Of a DNA stretch of 64,000 nucleotides, positions 52,210 to 61,355 are shown piece by piece. The DNA is taken from contig CAXMNC010000130.1 of NCBI GenBank assembly GCA_964194625.1, positions 3,294 to 67,293 on the forward strand. The letters run 5' to 3'. The translations under genes and the position numbers were made by a program. The notes beneath the pieces are model-generated. The model saw only the letters and a list, made by a program, of their open reading frames with translations. It had not been told where the DNA came from and made no database searches. This stretch comes from SPGG2 sp964194625 (GTDB lineage: Bacteria; Pseudomonadota; Gammaproteobacteria; Acidiferrobacterales; SPGG2). How positions within the stretch are numbered: position 1 is the first letter of the stretch; every line of letters begins with the position of its first letter.

Positions 52210-53082
52210 CTATTCTTCTAACATGACCATCGCCTTCTCAAGGCTACGGCGCATGCGGTTAAAGGACGCGGCAAGCACACCGATTTCATCCTTGCCACGC
52301 TCCGAGAATTCCGCCGCGTTCATATTTCCCTTGCTAACCTGATCGGCAATCTCCGACATCTCGGTTACGGGCCCGATGACAATATAGCGCAGCATTATGT
52401 TAATAATAATGATAATGACAACAAAGACCGCCACCAGCGATATCATGAACGTTTCAAACGCCTCTCGCGCCTTCTGCAGGGGAACGGCCATTGGTACCGA
52501 GACAATGCGGGCACCAACAATCTCGTTCAACTTCCAGCCAAAACCATTGGAATCGCCGTATTTCGCCAACAACGTCTTGGGCGCGGCCTCCACCGTGCTG
52601 TGGCACGTCAGACAGCCGGGATTCTTGATCTGCATCGGGCGCGCCAGGTATAGCGAGTCCCCAGTCGGCGTTTTACGCACGCCTATGAGTTCTTTATGGT
52701 CTGGGTTGTTTCGAAAATCTTGAACGATATCTGCTTCCCAGGCGACCGCGCGGTTGCGCGGATTAGAGGGATTAAGCGTTGCTTCCTTGTAGGCATATTC
52801 AGGGTGCTTTTCGCGAAGCTTATTGAACGTCTGTGTGGCGGCGTAGGCCGGTACACTTTGGGACACAAATACCTTTTTCATCTGTAATCGCAAGAGAGGT
52901 CTGATCTCACTAACGGTGTAGCCCCGAACCGCCAACGCCGATTCCATCATTAAGCCGGCGCGTTCTGTCACTTCCTTCTTCGCATTCGTCTGCAATATAT
53001 TCCATGAGAGCAATGCGGTGATCGCCAAACCGATGGAGAACACCAGTATCAGGACCAGATTGAATTTAAGTGTCAGTTTCAT
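52210..53082 (-). CDS. Membrane c-type haem sensor (DUF3365-HAMP) without output domain
   Basis: A 290-residue protein: TM1 at about 8-28, a periplasmic DUF3365/Tll0287-like domain, a haem-attachment motif CLTCH at 157-161, TM2 at about 212-234, then a HAMP domain (ending DEIGVLAASFNRMRRSLEKA). The chain stops five residues after that, with no kinase, GGDEF or methyl-accepting domain. ATG at 53082 is chosen for its strong AGGAGG and the TM1 start. It probably signals to a separate partner, most simply the cyclase encoded next. Confidence 0.82.
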   Translation of the reverse strand: MKLTLKFNLVLILVFSIGLAITALLSWNILQTNAKKEVTERAGLMMESALAVRGYTVSEIRPLLRLQMKKVFVSQSVPAYAATQTFNKLREKHPEYAYKEATLNPSNPRNRAVAWEADIVQDFRNNPDHKELIGVRKTPTGDSLYLARPMQIKNPGCLTCHSTVEAAPKTLLAKYGDSNGFGWKLNEIVGARIVSVPMAVPLQKAREAFETFMISLVAVFVVIIIIINIMLRYIVIGPVTEMSEIADQVSKGNMNAAEFSERGKDEIGVLAASFNRMRRSLEKAMVMLEE

Positions 53083-53141
53083 AGCTCCTCCTTTTACCCC
53101 GTTGTCACCCTTTGTAATCTGGTTCCAGGGTTTGTGAACAA

Positions 53142-53609
53142 CTATCCACAATCCGGCAGCTTGGCATACGCCTTGGTAAACCCTATTAAGCTGAACGTAG
53201 CCGTCTTCGTGCCGGTATCCGGATAGGTCGGCCAGAATTCTAGTGTGAGTGTGGCCCGGCGTCCTTCTTTGAACTGTTCTATGATATTCGAGATGTCTTT
53301 CGCGAACACGAGTTTCTGCTCTAAATAGACGCTATCCGGTTTTATGAGTTCATGTTTGTCGACGCGAACGCCGACATCGGGATCATCCGCGTCGACGTTC
53401 GATCTGGTTATAACCACTAAAGTCGTGCTGTCGAGCTGCAGAAAGACCTCGGTATCCTGATAGCCGTCATCGATAGTTTGGACGGGCGACTCGACCACAC
53501 AATGCGATTCATCCTTAACAGGATCGTAAGCCACCTTCGCCGTCCAGTCGGCGCTGGCGGCCTGACTTGCCAAAACCGCAACTGCTACAAAAATAAGCTT
53601 CGCTTTCAA
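53142..53609 (-). CDS. Small exported protein of unknown function
   Basis: A 155-residue protein with a signal peptide (LIFVAVAVLASQAASAD). The mature part is beta-rich with Cys near residue 37 and Cys154 in the terminal DCG, which could form a disulfide. It includes QDTEVFLQLDSTTLVVIT and ATLTLEFWPTYPDTG. No family is recognised with confidence. It lies 59 bases upstream of the haem-sensor start, the likely first gene of this sensor-cyclase operon. Confidence 0.6.
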   Translation of the reverse strand: MKAKLIFVAVAVLASQAASADWTAKVAYDPVKDESHCVVESPVQTIDDGYQDTEVFLQLDSTTLVVITRSNVDADDPDVGVRVDKHELIKPDSVYLEQKLVFAKDISNIIEQFKEGRRATLTLEFWPTYPDTGTKTATFSLIGFTKAYAKLPDCG

Positions 53610-53937
53610 ATCGCCTTCCCCGCGGAACCATTATTATCACTGTTACCGATCAGGCGGCGTATTCTCGATGGAAGCTGTTGTCGCACGCGTCGATCCGGTC
53701 TGCTGCCTCCTTTATGTCAGTTGACGATACCTATGCGTATACGGCGCCCCGCCAGAACCATGGTTCAGTCTTACCAGAATCCAGCCCAGTCGAATGGTGT
53801 TGGCACCCGCACAGAGTGGAAATCTTAACATAACAGGTGCCCGCCAGCGGGCCGTGAGCAACTTCTGGGCACACATGCCAGCGACGGTCCAACGTGCGAT
53901 GTTAGCGAATGGTCGTCAACGCTGCCAATCAGCGTCG
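53610..53937. other. Intergenic region, no gene recognised
   Basis: About 330 bases between the kinase stop and the start of the exported protein gene, both on the minus strand. Frames here are shadows. No hairpin with a T-run is seen, so read-through from the kinase gene into the operon is possible. Confidence 0.35.
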
Positions 53938-55503
53938 CTACCGCCAGGCGCTTTTACCCACTGCGCGTCGAAACGCGTCTCGTTGCTCCGCAGCCGGCAA
54001 TTCCTTGGCAAGTATCGTGTAGAACTCCTCCCGATCGGATGCCCGCTTGGCGGCTTTTTTCACTAATATCCGCGCCATCGGCCCGACATGAACGGCCAGA
54101 CTGTCTTCGGCGAGTCTAAGCGTGGCCTCGTCAATGGCGGATACCGGTTGAGATGGGGTGCTCGGTGTTGACGGTACGGTCGGCTTCGACGGAACACTGG
54201 GCTGTGATCGGATATTGCGCCGAGACCGGACACTCGGTTGTGACGGCTCGCTCATATCCGCTGGCATTTGCGGTTTGAGAACCGCGTCCACCGGTTCGGT
54301 CGCCACCGGAAGTATCTCGGTCTCACTAATGATCTGCGTTTTTTCGAGAAAAACGGTCTTGGCCTTCTCCAACGGTATGAATCTCGACAGCAACTCAGTC
54401 AGTTCCTCTATGTTGGCGGCCTTTTTGGCCGCCTTCCTTACTAGTGCTTTCGAAAGCGGGCCTATATGCTGCTCCAGGTTGAGTTCTACCGTGTTCAAGA
54501 CGCCCGGTTGCCATGTCGCCTGGCTATCGGCGAGCTGATCGATGTGCTGGGTTTCTGCAAACTCGGTGGATGGCCGATCATCTGCTGCCGGTGAAACAGC
54601 CACTTGCGGCCCATCCGACCCGAATGCGGCCAACGCCTCGTCCACCGTCTGCGGTCGGTCCTTGGCGTTGGGCGTTAGCATCCAGTTCACGGCTTGCAGA
54701 AAACGCTCGCTATACTGTCTGGTCACGAGTTTTGTGATTTTTCCCAGTGGGTCTGGCTCACCGTCTTGGATGGCGGCGATACGCTCAGTCGACGCCACCG
54801 GGGCGAATCCGGCCATACAGTGATACATCGTCGCCCCGATGCCGTAAATGTCGCTCCACGGGCCTTGCTTGCCACTCGCAAAATACTGCTCGAATGGCGC
54901 ATAACCCGGCGTCACCATGCCGGTCATCGCCCGACTCTGTTCACCGAGCGCTTGCCGCGCGGCCCCGAAATCCAGCAACACCGGTGAGCCGTCTTTCCGG
55001 ACATAGATATTTCCGGGCTTAATATCTCGGTGAAGAAATCTCTGCTCGTGGACTGCCTTAAGACTACGGAGAATAGGAAGCATGATGGCACTGATGACAT
55101 CCTCGGCCATGGTGCCAACCCGCTTTAGGCGCCCGCTCAACGACTCACCATCTTCGTAGTCCATGATGAAGTAGGCGGTACCGTGCGCCTCCAAGTAGCG
55201 AATAACACGAACGATATTGGGCTCGCGAAACTTGGCAAGTGTCCGCGCTTCGTCGAGAAAACGTTTCAGGCCGTATTCGTAGCTTTCTACATCGTTGTCC
55301 GATTTCGGGCTCACCGTGGTCCCATCTGGGGTGCGGATGGCGAGCCCAGCCGGAAGGTATTCCTTCATGGCCACGTCGCGTTGTAGCGTGCGATCGAAGG
55401 CCCGATAGGTGACACCAAACCCGCCGACCCCCAGCACGCGACTGACTTCGTACGATTCAATTACCGTGCCCGGACTGAGGGCATGGTGATAGGTTGGCGC
55501 CAT
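53938..55503 (-). CDS. Hanks-type Ser/Thr protein kinase with two C-terminal shared helical domains
   Basis: A 521-residue protein. The kinase domain (about 18-295) is complete: Gly loop GVGGFGVTY, Lys47 in VAMKEYL, HRDIKPGN at 158-165 and DFG at 178-180, followed by VTPGYAPFEQY. There is no transmembrane helix. Residues 331-386 and 457-511 are copies of the helical domain also found twice in the cyclase (LEQHIGPLSKALVRKAAKK; LAVHVGPMARILVKKAAKR). Between them lies a repeat-rich Ser/Pro linker (SQPSV, TVPSTPSTPSQP, about 418-453), a possible phosphorylation target. It would probably phosphorylate partners that share the domain. Confidence 0.88.
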   Translation of the reverse strand: MAPTYHHALSPGTVIESYEVSRVLGVGGFGVTYRAFDRTLQRDVAMKEYLPAGLAIRTPDGTTVSPKSDNDVESYEYGLKRFLDEARTLAKFREPNIVRVIRYLEAHGTAYFIMDYEDGESLSGRLKRVGTMAEDVISAIMLPILRSLKAVHEQRFLHRDIKPGNIYVRKDGSPVLLDFGAARQALGEQSRAMTGMVTPGYAPFEQYFASGKQGPWSDIYGIGATMYHCMAGFAPVASTERIAAIQDGEPDPLGKITKLVTRQYSERFLQAVNWMLTPNAKDRPQTVDEALAAFGSDGPQVAVSPAADDRPSTEFAETQHIDQLADSQATWQPGVLNTVELNLEQHIGPLSKALVRKAAKKAANIEELTELLSRFIPLEKAKTVFLEKTQIISETEILPVATEPVDAVLKPQMPADMSEPSQPSVRSRRNIRSQPSVPSKPTVPSTPSTPSQPVSAIDEATLRLAEDSLAVHVGPMARILVKKAAKRASDREEFYTILAKELPAAEQRDAFRRAVGKSAWR

Positions 55504-55767
55504 TGCCGTGGTCTCTCCTCTTTCCCCTTTATCTCTAGCTTCCCTGCTGTTTCTTTCCGTCCCCCGTACGGGAGGCCTGAAAAAACAACGCCCTAATAAG
55601 GATCCATTGTAGCAGCCTTGCGCACACGGGCGAATGCTGCGCCAGCGATATGGGTGCGTGGCGGATGATCTAGCGGCGCCACAAACTACGATACATATCC
55701 ATGTGGATCAAAGAGTTAGCAGCAGCGACGGCACATGACGATGCCACATGGCCGCAATCGCGATAGG

Positions 55768-56460
55768 TCAGACAACCCGCCGAAACACAAGATCCCATAC
55801 CTGATGCCCAAGCGCCTGGCCGCGACGCTCGAATCGTGTCAACAAACGTTCGTCAGGCCGCGACACATAATCATGCTGACCGGCCGTGTTCTCGAGCTCA
55901 GGTGTCTGCGAGGCCACCGCTAATGCGTGTTCAGCATAGTCTTGCCAATCGGTCGCGATATGCACACAGCCATCGGGTCGTAGACTCCTGGCCACGCGGG
56001 CGACGAAATCTGGCTGTATGAGGCGGCGCTTGTGATGGCGTTTCTTTGGCCACGGATCGGGAAAAAACAGATAGACGGCGTCGAGTGAATCGGCCGGTAC
56101 ATGCTCGGCAAATACCTCATCGGCATCACCACAAATCACACGCACGTTGCGCAGCATCAGTGTCTCTAACTTCAGTAACAAACTACCAATGCCCGGTCGA
56201 TACACCTCAATGCCGACATAATCATTCTGCGGGTGGGTGCGCGCCAACTCGCACAATGCCTCACCGTTACCAAATCCGATTTCGAGCATCAGCGGCGCTC
56301 GACGCCCGAACAAGGCGGCAAAGTCAATCGGTTCTTGCGCTAGGTCAACACCATATCGGCGCCAGAGTTCACATAGCGCCCGTCGTTGCGCCTTCGTAAT
56401 ACGCCCTTCGCGGCGTACATAGCTGCGAACGGTGCGGATGGGCCTTTCAACTTTGACCAT
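55768..56460 (-). CDS. trmB: tRNA (guanine-N7-)-methyltransferase
   Basis: A 230-residue enzyme making m7G46 in tRNA. The SAM motif is LEIGFGNGEAL; FPDPWPKKRHHKRRL and the C-terminal TRFERRGQALGH are TrmB signatures. The N-terminus RTVRSYVRREGRITKAQ is also typical. Length matches the family. Confidence 0.94.
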   Translation of the reverse strand: MVKVERPIRTVRSYVRREGRITKAQRRALCELWRRYGVDLAQEPIDFAALFGRRAPLMLEIGFGNGEALCELARTHPQNDYVGIEVYRPGIGSLLLKLETLMLRNVRVICGDADEVFAEHVPADSLDAVYLFFPDPWPKKRHHKRRLIQPDFVARVARSLRPDGCVHIATDWQDYAEHALAVASQTPELENTAGQHDYVSRPDERLLTRFERRGQALGHQVWDLVFRRVV

Positions 56461-56529
56461 CTATAGGCCATGCGGCGCGACAATAGTCCGTGAACGTACC
56501 ATCCACGGAGCCGAGGATACAAAGCTGGA

Positions 56530-57348
56530 TTAGAAGAAGGTGCCGTCGATGGGTGATGAAGCAGACCCATAGCGTTTACGAGGCATACGCCCGGCAAGAT
56601 AGGCCTCACGTCCAGCCTCTATGGCTTTGCGCATGGCCGATGCCATGAGCTCCGGGTTTTGGGCGCCGGCGATGGCCGTATTCATCAACACACCGTCACA
56701 GCCGAGCTCCATGGCGATGGCGGCATCACTGGCGGTACCGACGCCAGCATCAACCAGAATCGGAACGCGAGCCGCCTCGACAATGAACCGGATATTGTAG
56801 GGATTACGGATCCCCAGGCCGGAACCGATAGGTGCTGCCAGCGGCATCACTGCTACGCACCCCATTTCTTCAAAACGCTTGGCCACAATGGGATCGTCGT
56901 TGGTGTAGACCATGACCTTGAAGTCCTCTTTGATCAACACCTCGGCCGCATTCAACGTCTCCGGTATATGTGGAAACAGGGTTTTCTCGTCGCCGAGAAC
57001 TTCGAGCTTAACGAGATCGTGGCCATCCAATAATTCACGCGCTAGGCGGCAGGTGCGAATGGCGTCCTCCGCCGTGTAGCAGCCGGCGGTGTTGGGCAAG
57101 ATCGTGTACTTCTTCGGCGAAATCACGTCGAGCAGATTTGGCTCACCCGGTGTTTGACCGATATTGGTTCGTCGGATGGCGACGGTAACGATTTCGGCAC
57201 CGCTCGCCTCGATAGCACGTGCCGTTTCTGCCAGGTCCTTATACTTACCCGTCCCTACCAGCAGACGTGACTGATAGGCAACACCCGCGACCACTAACGG
57301 TCCGTCGGTCGTGCCGGCCTGGGAGATTTCCTCAACGCGTATGCTCAT
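56530..57348 (-). CDS. thiG: Thiazole synthase
   Basis: A 272-residue TIM-barrel enzyme that builds the thiamin thiazole from DXP, dehydroglycine and ThiS-thiocarboxylate. It shows SRLLVGTGKYKD, the Schiff-base Lys in VKLEVLGDEKTLFP, and the phosphate-binding GVGTASDAA. Its start overlaps the thiS stop (ATGA), so the pair is co-translated. No thiamin riboswitch is visible upstream of thiS. Confidence 0.94.
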   Translation of the reverse strand: MSIRVEEISQAGTTDGPLVVAGVAYQSRLLVGTGKYKDLAETARAIEASGAEIVTVAIRRTNIGQTPGEPNLLDVISPKKYTILPNTAGCYTAEDAIRTCRLARELLDGHDLVKLEVLGDEKTLFPHIPETLNAAEVLIKEDFKVMVYTNDDPIVAKRFEEMGCVAVMPLAAPIGSGLGIRNPYNIRFIVEAARVPILVDAGVGTASDAAIAMELGCDGVLMNTAIAGAQNPELMASAMRKAIEAGREAYLAGRMPRKRYGSASSPIDGTFF

Positions 57349-57566
57349 CAGCCTCCCCCTATTGCACGTACGATTTCCACTCGATCGGCATTATGCAATT
57401 GATGCGCCTGATAACGGCTGCGTGGCACGATTTCCTGATTCACCTCAACTGCGACGCGCTTGTCGGCCAACGCAAGCTCCTCAAGCAATCGCGCCACTGT
57501 CTGTGGCGCAACCATGGGTCTTTGCTCACCATTGATAAAAATAGTTGTGATTTTGGAATCGCTCAT
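57348..57566 (-). CDS. thiS: Sulfur carrier protein ThiS
   Basis: A 72-residue ubiquitin-fold carrier. It ends in IVRAIGGG, the Gly-Gly tail being adenylylated and thiocarboxylated, and contains VNQEIVPRSRYQ. Co-translated with thiG. Confidence 0.9.
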   Translation of the reverse strand: MSDSKITTIFINGEQRPMVAPQTVARLLEELALADKRVAVEVNQEIVPRSRYQAHQLHNADRVEIVRAIGGG

Positions 57567-57646
57567 ACAAAAAACGGTGCTATCAACGAGTGCCCTATTC
57601 TATTGCGAAGTGCGACGAAACGCACGTGGGTGCAGTTCGAACCCTA

Positions 57647-58567
57647 CTACAACGACTCCACATAGGCGATCATGCGTTTGCGCATGGCCGCGTCAGGCAG
57701 ACGTCCGAATCCAGCCGCCATGTTGTCCACCATGTGGCGAGGCTTAGAGGTGGCTGGAATTACGCACGTAGTGGCCGGGTGCGACAACGTAAACTTGAGA
57801 AAAAACTGCCCCCAAGTTGCGCAGTCAAACTCGCGCGCCCAGTCGGGCAACGGCATCCCCTTTACGTGATGGAACAATCGACCGCGCTGGAAAGGGCGGT
57901 TGATAAGCGTGGCAATCCCCCTATCTTGAGCCAGTGGTAACAGCCGTTTTTCGCTTTCGCGGTTACCGATGTTGTAAGTGAATTGAACGAAATCGAAAGA
58001 CTCGGCCTTTAGTGCCCTCATGAGTTCCTCATGGGCGCGGTTGTGAGAGGTCGTGATGCCGAGATAACGGATCTTACCTTGCTCCTTCCAGGCCTTCAGT
58101 GTCTTAATGTGGACCTTCCAATCTCTAAGGTTATGAATCTGCATCAAGTCAAAGCGATCGACGCGCATGCGCGCCATCGACTGATGCATTTGTCGAATCC
58201 CAGACGCCTTTCCATCGGTCCACACCTTGGTGGCGGCAAATAACGCGTTCCGGTTGTTGACACCGGTTAGCAACTCGCCCAACACGCTCTCGGCCGAACC
58301 ATACATCGGCGAAGAGTCGATCACCGCCCCACCCTGGTCAAAGAAATGCCGTAACACTTCGGTAAGCTGCGCGCGCGTTGCGCCATCGAGATGCACGTTG
58401 AAGGTGCCTGATGAGCCCATGCCCATGACCGGCAACATCTCCCCGCTACTCGAGATTACGCGTTTAATCGCATTAGCCTGCCCAGCCAGCGACAACCTGG
58501 CGGGAAACGTCAAGGTGGCGGCGCTGGCGGCGAATAATGTCTTGATCACATCCCTTCGTGAAATCAT
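57647..58567 (-). CDS. Tat-exported aldo/keto reductase
   Basis: A 306-residue protein. The N-terminus MISRRDVIKTLFAASAATLT has a twin-arginine motif (SRRDVIK) and a hydrophobic segment, so it is likely exported folded. The barrel shows the AKR tetrad: Asp and Tyr in DSSPMYGSAE, Lys in AATKVW and His in MQIHNLR. NADPH use in the periplasm is problematic, so its true cofactor or role may differ. The start at 58567 is backed by GGAGG just before it. It lies 13 bases after the MFS gene. Confidence 0.82.
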   Translation of the reverse strand: MISRRDVIKTLFAASAATLTFPARLSLAGQANAIKRVISSSGEMLPVMGMGSSGTFNVHLDGATRAQLTEVLRHFFDQGGAVIDSSPMYGSAESVLGELLTGVNNRNALFAATKVWTDGKASGIRQMHQSMARMRVDRFDLMQIHNLRDWKVHIKTLKAWKEQGKIRYLGITTSHNRAHEELMRALKAESFDFVQFTYNIGNRESEKRLLPLAQDRGIATLINRPFQRGRLFHHVKGMPLPDWAREFDCATWGQFFLKFTLSHPATTCVIPATSKPRHMVDNMAAGFGRLPDAAMRKRMIAYVESL

Positions 58568-58580
58568 TCTTACCTCCGCT

Positions 58581-59954
58581 TTATGCAAACCCCTTCGCAG
58601 GCACGGTATCTAATGCGATGGGTTGTTGTGCCATGGTCTCGCGTTTTCTGCCAAGTACATAAGCAATGCCGGCCCAAATCCCGGCCAACGGCACCGCTAC
58701 AAAGGCAATGGCGGACAGGCCCAAACCGAGCGCGCTTAAGCCCGCATACGCCCACGCGCTAACCGCATCGCCGCCCCGGTAGACAGCGGTATCGATAAAG
58801 TTCTTGGCCTTGTATTTCTCTTCCTTACCCAAGACCGTATACAGCATCTCTCTGGCTGGGCGCATGATGGCGTAGTTTCCTGCCCGTCGTAATACTTGTA
58901 CCACCACGAGTACTGTCAATACGGGCGAAAACCCGAGTATCAAAAAACCGACGCCGAGCAAGACCGGGATTAGCGCCAATGCCAAACCCAAACCCAGGAA
59001 TCGCACCAACCGTCCAGTTAGAAAAACCTGGATGGTAATGGTCAAGGCATTGACCGCGAAATCCATAGCCGCAAACACGGCCGTGCGCTGGGCTGAATCT
59101 ACAAAAGTGTCGCGGATGATTGTCGCTTGTTGGAAATACAGGAATGTGGCGAGGGTGGTAAACAAGAGCATCAATAGACAAACGCCCAGCAAGTAGGGCG
59201 AACTCAACACCAAACGCAATCCGGCAAAGAGACCACCGCCCATGGCCTTCTCTTCATCGGTCTGTAAGTCCTTCGCGGTGGCGTTCGGTTGGACAACACT
59301 CGTCTGCTGCCAGGCGATCAGTTTTTTCACACACAGAACAGCCAAGCCCAAAAAAATAGCGGAGATTAGCAACAGATTGGTCGCGCCTAAGTGGATCGCC
59401 AACGCCGCCGTCAACACCGGACCCATGAGCGCGCCCGTTGTACCGCCGGCAGCGATGAACCCGAATAATCGTTTCGCTTGCGCTGAACTAAACGTATCGG
59501 CCATAAAACTCCAGAATACGGAAACAATGAACAAGTTAAATACACTCGCCCAGATAAAAAATGCCCGCGCCACATAGGCGTGGGTAATGTCAGACTTGAA
59601 TAACACGAAAAATATTAAGATCTGAGCGATAAAAAAATAGTAAACATAGGGCAAAAACTGCCGGCGCGGATAGCGCGATGTGACCCAACCAAACAAGGGC
59701 ACCGCCGCCAGCATCACCAAAAAGGTACCGGCGAACAACCATTGGAGATTCTCGACGCCACCGGCGATCCCCATTTCGTCGCGCATAGGGCGGACAATGT
59801 AGTAGCTACACAATAGGCAAAAGAAATATGCGAATGACCATAACAAGGCCTTAACTTCGGCAGGCTCGACATCGACCAATCGCCGCAACCACGGGTAGAA
59901 AGGTGAATTACCGGCCAACGTCGATGTAGCCTTAGATAGGGGAGATTCTGTCAC
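58581..59954 (-). CDS. MFS-type transporter related to nucleotide/NTP antiporters
   Basis: A 457-residue protein with about 12 membrane helices. The N-terminus YFFCLLCSYYIVRPMRDEMG and RAGNYAIMRPAREMLYTVL are typical of an MFS branch similar to ATP:ADP (Tlc) antiporters that is common in free-living gammaproteobacteria. The substrate is unknown, and nucleotide transport is not implied by the sequence alone. Upstream of the Tat-exported reductase in a two-gene unit. Confidence 0.75.
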   Translation of the reverse strand: MTESPLSKATSTLAGNSPFYPWLRRLVDVEPAEVKALLWSFAYFFCLLCSYYIVRPMRDEMGIAGGVENLQWLFAGTFLVMLAAVPLFGWVTSRYPRRQFLPYVYYFFIAQILIFFVLFKSDITHAYVARAFFIWASVFNLFIVSVFWSFMADTFSSAQAKRLFGFIAAGGTTGALMGPVLTAALAIHLGATNLLLISAIFLGLAVLCVKKLIAWQQTSVVQPNATAKDLQTDEEKAMGGGLFAGLRLVLSSPYLLGVCLLMLLFTTLATFLYFQQATIIRDTFVDSAQRTAVFAAMDFAVNALTITIQVFLTGRLVRFLGLGLALALIPVLLGVGFLILGFSPVLTVLVVVQVLRRAGNYAIMRPAREMLYTVLGKEEKYKAKNFIDTAVYRGGDAVSAWAYAGLSALGLGLSAIAFVAVPLAGIWAGIAYVLGRKRETMAQQPIALDTVPAKGFA

Positions 59955-60045
59955 CGCCGCGCCCGAGTGTGCCGAGAATTCACTATCATAAGGTTTGAGA
60001 CTGCCCAGCTAGAGCTTCGTTTCATCTCGTGGCCGAAAACGGAAC

Positions 60046-61284
60046 CTAGCCGACAGATATTAAACGTCGCGGTGCCCTTATCGGTAATGCCGCAGACCCT
60101 TGCTTGAAGAGTAGCGTGTCGATGTAATAAGTTATCCCGGACATGCGCGGTGAGAAAAACTGGCTTTCGAAATTAACCACGGTGCCTGGTTCAAAAATCC
60201 GATCAGAATTGACATCAGACATTTCATATACAAAGTTTCCGACCCAATCCGGTGGAAAGGCAATGCCGAGCTCATAGCCCCCGACCCAACCGGCGTCAGA
60301 CCAAATACCCATGTCTTCATAATATTCACGCGTCCTCCTGACTAGTTCGGCCACAGGCAGGTTGGGCCTAAGCATGTCTTCAATCACGTCAAACACGCCC
60401 GATGACTTGTCGTGATACGCCAACACATCAGATGGCGGTTCGCCGACGTAGAATGAACGGGCACCATTGGCATGGTATCGGTGATAGACCCCACACACAT
60501 CCACATTCACCTGTTCACCGGCCTCGATCATTTTTCGCGAGGCAAGGGAATGACCGGTGTTGGCCTTTAAGCCCGACAACACCGGCAGCGTGATAGCGGG
60601 ATTCTCACCGCCCACTTTTGCCATCGCTTGCACTATTTCTCCATACACTTCCAGTTCCGTGACGCCGGGGAGGATGGCGTTTTGCGCGGCTTCCAGTCCA
60701 ACGTCGGCAATCTCGGCCGCTTTTTCGATATATGCGATCTCTTGCGGCGACTTCCGCCAACGTGCCTCGCGAAGCACGTCGGTGCCATCAGTCACTGAAC
60801 AACCGGCGTCGCTGAAGGCAGCACGAAACCGTGCACTAATGACAGGGTTCGGACGATAACTATGAAACTCCATCGCCACCATGCCTTTGAGCCACCCCTC
60901 GGCTCTCAGCTCATCAATGATGAAAGCTACCCCATCACGACGACTGCCCATCGGGAAAATGCGTATGTCCTCAGCGCACGTCATGAAACGGCACATGATT
61001 GCTTCGCTGGGAGTATCGAAGAGAATGAATTTGTCATGGTCCGCATGCACAGCGATACCGCTGGTGGCCGGCCATTGCTTAGGGCTCTGGGCCTGATACC
61101 ACTCGCAGGTGTAACCACTTACGTAGTAAAGACTCTCCGGCGCCATCATCCACAGTAGGTCGATGTCATCTTTCGCCATGCGCTGACGAATCCGCATTAG
61201 TCGTTCACCATACTCCGCGAGAGAAAAAGCCAGTTCTTTCGGGGGATAACATTCGCTAAAAACCAGATCACGGTTGTGGCCCAT
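60046..61284 (-). CDS. M24 creatinase-like protein lacking metal ligands
   Basis: A 412-residue pita-bread-fold protein with an N-terminal creatinase domain. The metal ligand positions are changed: the Asp pair region reads NVDVCGVYHRYHANGARSF, where the second Asp is Asn; the His of GHGIG-type motifs reads GYELGIAFPPDW. The GY..G.xxPPDW form is shared with creatinase and ectoine hydrolase DoeA-like enzymes, which can act without metal. The substrate is unknown; an amidine or ectoine-like compound is possible. Divergent from the HDAC-like gene with 71 bases between. Confidence 0.75.
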   Translation of the reverse strand: MGHNRDLVFSECYPPKELAFSLAEYGERLMRIRQRMAKDDIDLLWMMAPESLYYVSGYTCEWYQAQSPKQWPATSGIAVHADHDKFILFDTPSEAIMCRFMTCAEDIRIFPMGSRRDGVAFIIDELRAEGWLKGMVAMEFHSYRPNPVISARFRAAFSDAGCSVTDGTDVLREARWRKSPQEIAYIEKAAEIADVGLEAAQNAILPGVTELEVYGEIVQAMAKVGGENPAITLPVLSGLKANTGHSLASRKMIEAGEQVNVDVCGVYHRYHANGARSFYVGEPPSDVLAYHDKSSGVFDVIEDMLRPNLPVAELVRRTREYYEDMGIWSDAGWVGGYELGIAFPPDWVGNFVYEMSDVNSDRIFEPGTVVNFESQFFSPRMSGITYYIDTLLFKQGSAALPIRAPRRLISVG

Positions 61285-61355
61285 GGGTAACTCCCGGCTA
61301 ACAATGGTATGTTTGGGGTAGGTTATTCGTCCTATGCATCGGAGGTCAACGAACC

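Noticed and set aside
53478..54066. Plus-strand frames of 90-116 codons around 53.5-54.0 kb
   Set aside because: They are antisense to the exported protein and kinase genes, and their translations show no recognisable domains.
57567..57646. Possible thiamin (TPP) riboswitch upstream of thiS
   Set aside because: Only about 80 bases separate thiS from the upstream reductase gene and no CTGAGA-type THI-box core is present.
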